Origin: Pirellulales bacterium
GTDB taxonomy: Bacteria; Planctomycetota; Planctomycetia; Pirellulales; JACPPG01
Assembly: GCA_035546535.1 (NCBI GenBank)
Contig: DASZWQ010000040.1
Location: 1 to 64,000 of the forward strand
Direction of reading: 5' to 3'
DNA length: 64,000 nucleotides
Shown one piece after another: positions 63,893 through 64,000 of this stretch. The translations under genes and the position numbers were made by a program. The notes below the pieces were generated by a model, which was not told where the DNA came from, did no database searches, and saw nothing but the letters and a program-made list of their open reading frames with translations. Every line of letters starts with the position of its first letter. Within the stretch, counting starts at the first letter, position 1.

Positions 63893-64000
63893 TCACGCGT
63901 GCCCCACCAGGTGGATCGCCGGCGCTTTGATCAGCGCGACGACGCGATCGCCGACTTGCAGATTCAGTTCGTCGCAGGCCGGCCGGGTGATGAGCGCGGT
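63893..64000 (-). CDS. TOBE-domain (molybdate-binding type) protein, C-terminal 35 residues
   Basis: A minus-strand gene enters from the right edge and stops at 63893. The visible residues end with LNLQVGDRVVALIKAP and AIHLVG, the conserved half of a TOBE/Mop domain, as found in molybdate-binding proteins such as ModE, Mop or the ATPase ModC. Which of these it is cannot be told from the fragment. It is upstream of the histidine kinase on the same strand with a 291-base gap. Confidence 0.75.
   Translation of the reverse strand, partial: TALITRPACDELNLQVGDRVVALIKAPAIHLVGHA

Overview
The window is GC-rich and gene-dense and reads as chromosomal DNA of a planctomycete, most likely from the Pirellulales; the order is an inference. 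The signs are family content and not a marker gene: a cytochrome c/heme-binding propeller protein of the PVC type fused to LamG and ThuA-like domains, a DUF1080 protein, a secreted dockerin-repeat protein with a PEP-CTERM tail, a BNR sialidase-like protein, very long envelope proteins without obvious relatives, and intergenic heptamer repeats of the GTCAGTA kind. Both edges cut genes: leuS on the left and a TOBE-domain protein on the right. No phage, transposase, CRISPR array or rRNA was seen; the one RNA gene I am sure of is tRNA-Arg(CCG).

Layout. 1-8.3 kb: leuS (minus), a double SH3b secreted protein, an SLC13/TrkA-C transporter interrupted by a frameshift, and an MMPL/RND exporter. 8.5-16.8 kb: an ornithine cyclodeaminase-like enzyme and xylulokinase (minus), a small membrane protein, an SDR reductase followed by a membrane-anchored Gfo/Idh-like protein (plus), and a membrane pyrophosphatase with a clear intrinsic terminator (minus). 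17.2-19.2 kb: a compact redox-response unit, marR, pirin, doxX, with matching TTGATATAT palindromes before marR and before pirin. 19.2-30 kb: a small CxxC protein, a PEP-CTERM/dockerin protein, tRNA-Arg with a duplicated 3' end, the LamG-propeller-cytochrome-ThuA fusion, a CAP-domain protein, a TadG-like von Willebrand protein and an ATP-grasp enzyme. 30-33 kb: DUF1080 protein, acyltransferase, YfcE-like phosphoesterase, RimI.

33-43.2 kb is the most unusual part: two coupled minus-strand genes of 1100 and 2255 residues. Reading the proteins side by side shows one architecture three times (signal peptide, N-terminal beta module, long beta-rich body, C-terminal beta module, membrane helices); the second gene is two copies fused head to tail, with a leftover signal-peptide-like segment at the joint. 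I do not recognise the family and regard this as the best candidate for an undescribed envelope system.

43.4-64 kb: inositol monophosphatase, a promoter/short transcript/terminator unit that may be a small RNA, a hypothetical protein, thioredoxin-like and glutathione-peroxidase-like proteins, a DapA-family lyase, an M19 dipeptidase, an outer-membrane barrel protein, rmuC, an inverse-autotransporter-like protein with a beta-helix passenger, a TPR lipoprotein, a secreted low-complexity protein, comM/yifB, a sialidase-like protein, a small conserved protein, a hybrid histidine kinase and the truncated TOBE protein. Signal peptides, outer-membrane barrels and lipoproteins together point to a diderm envelope with a large secreted and surface-exposed complement.
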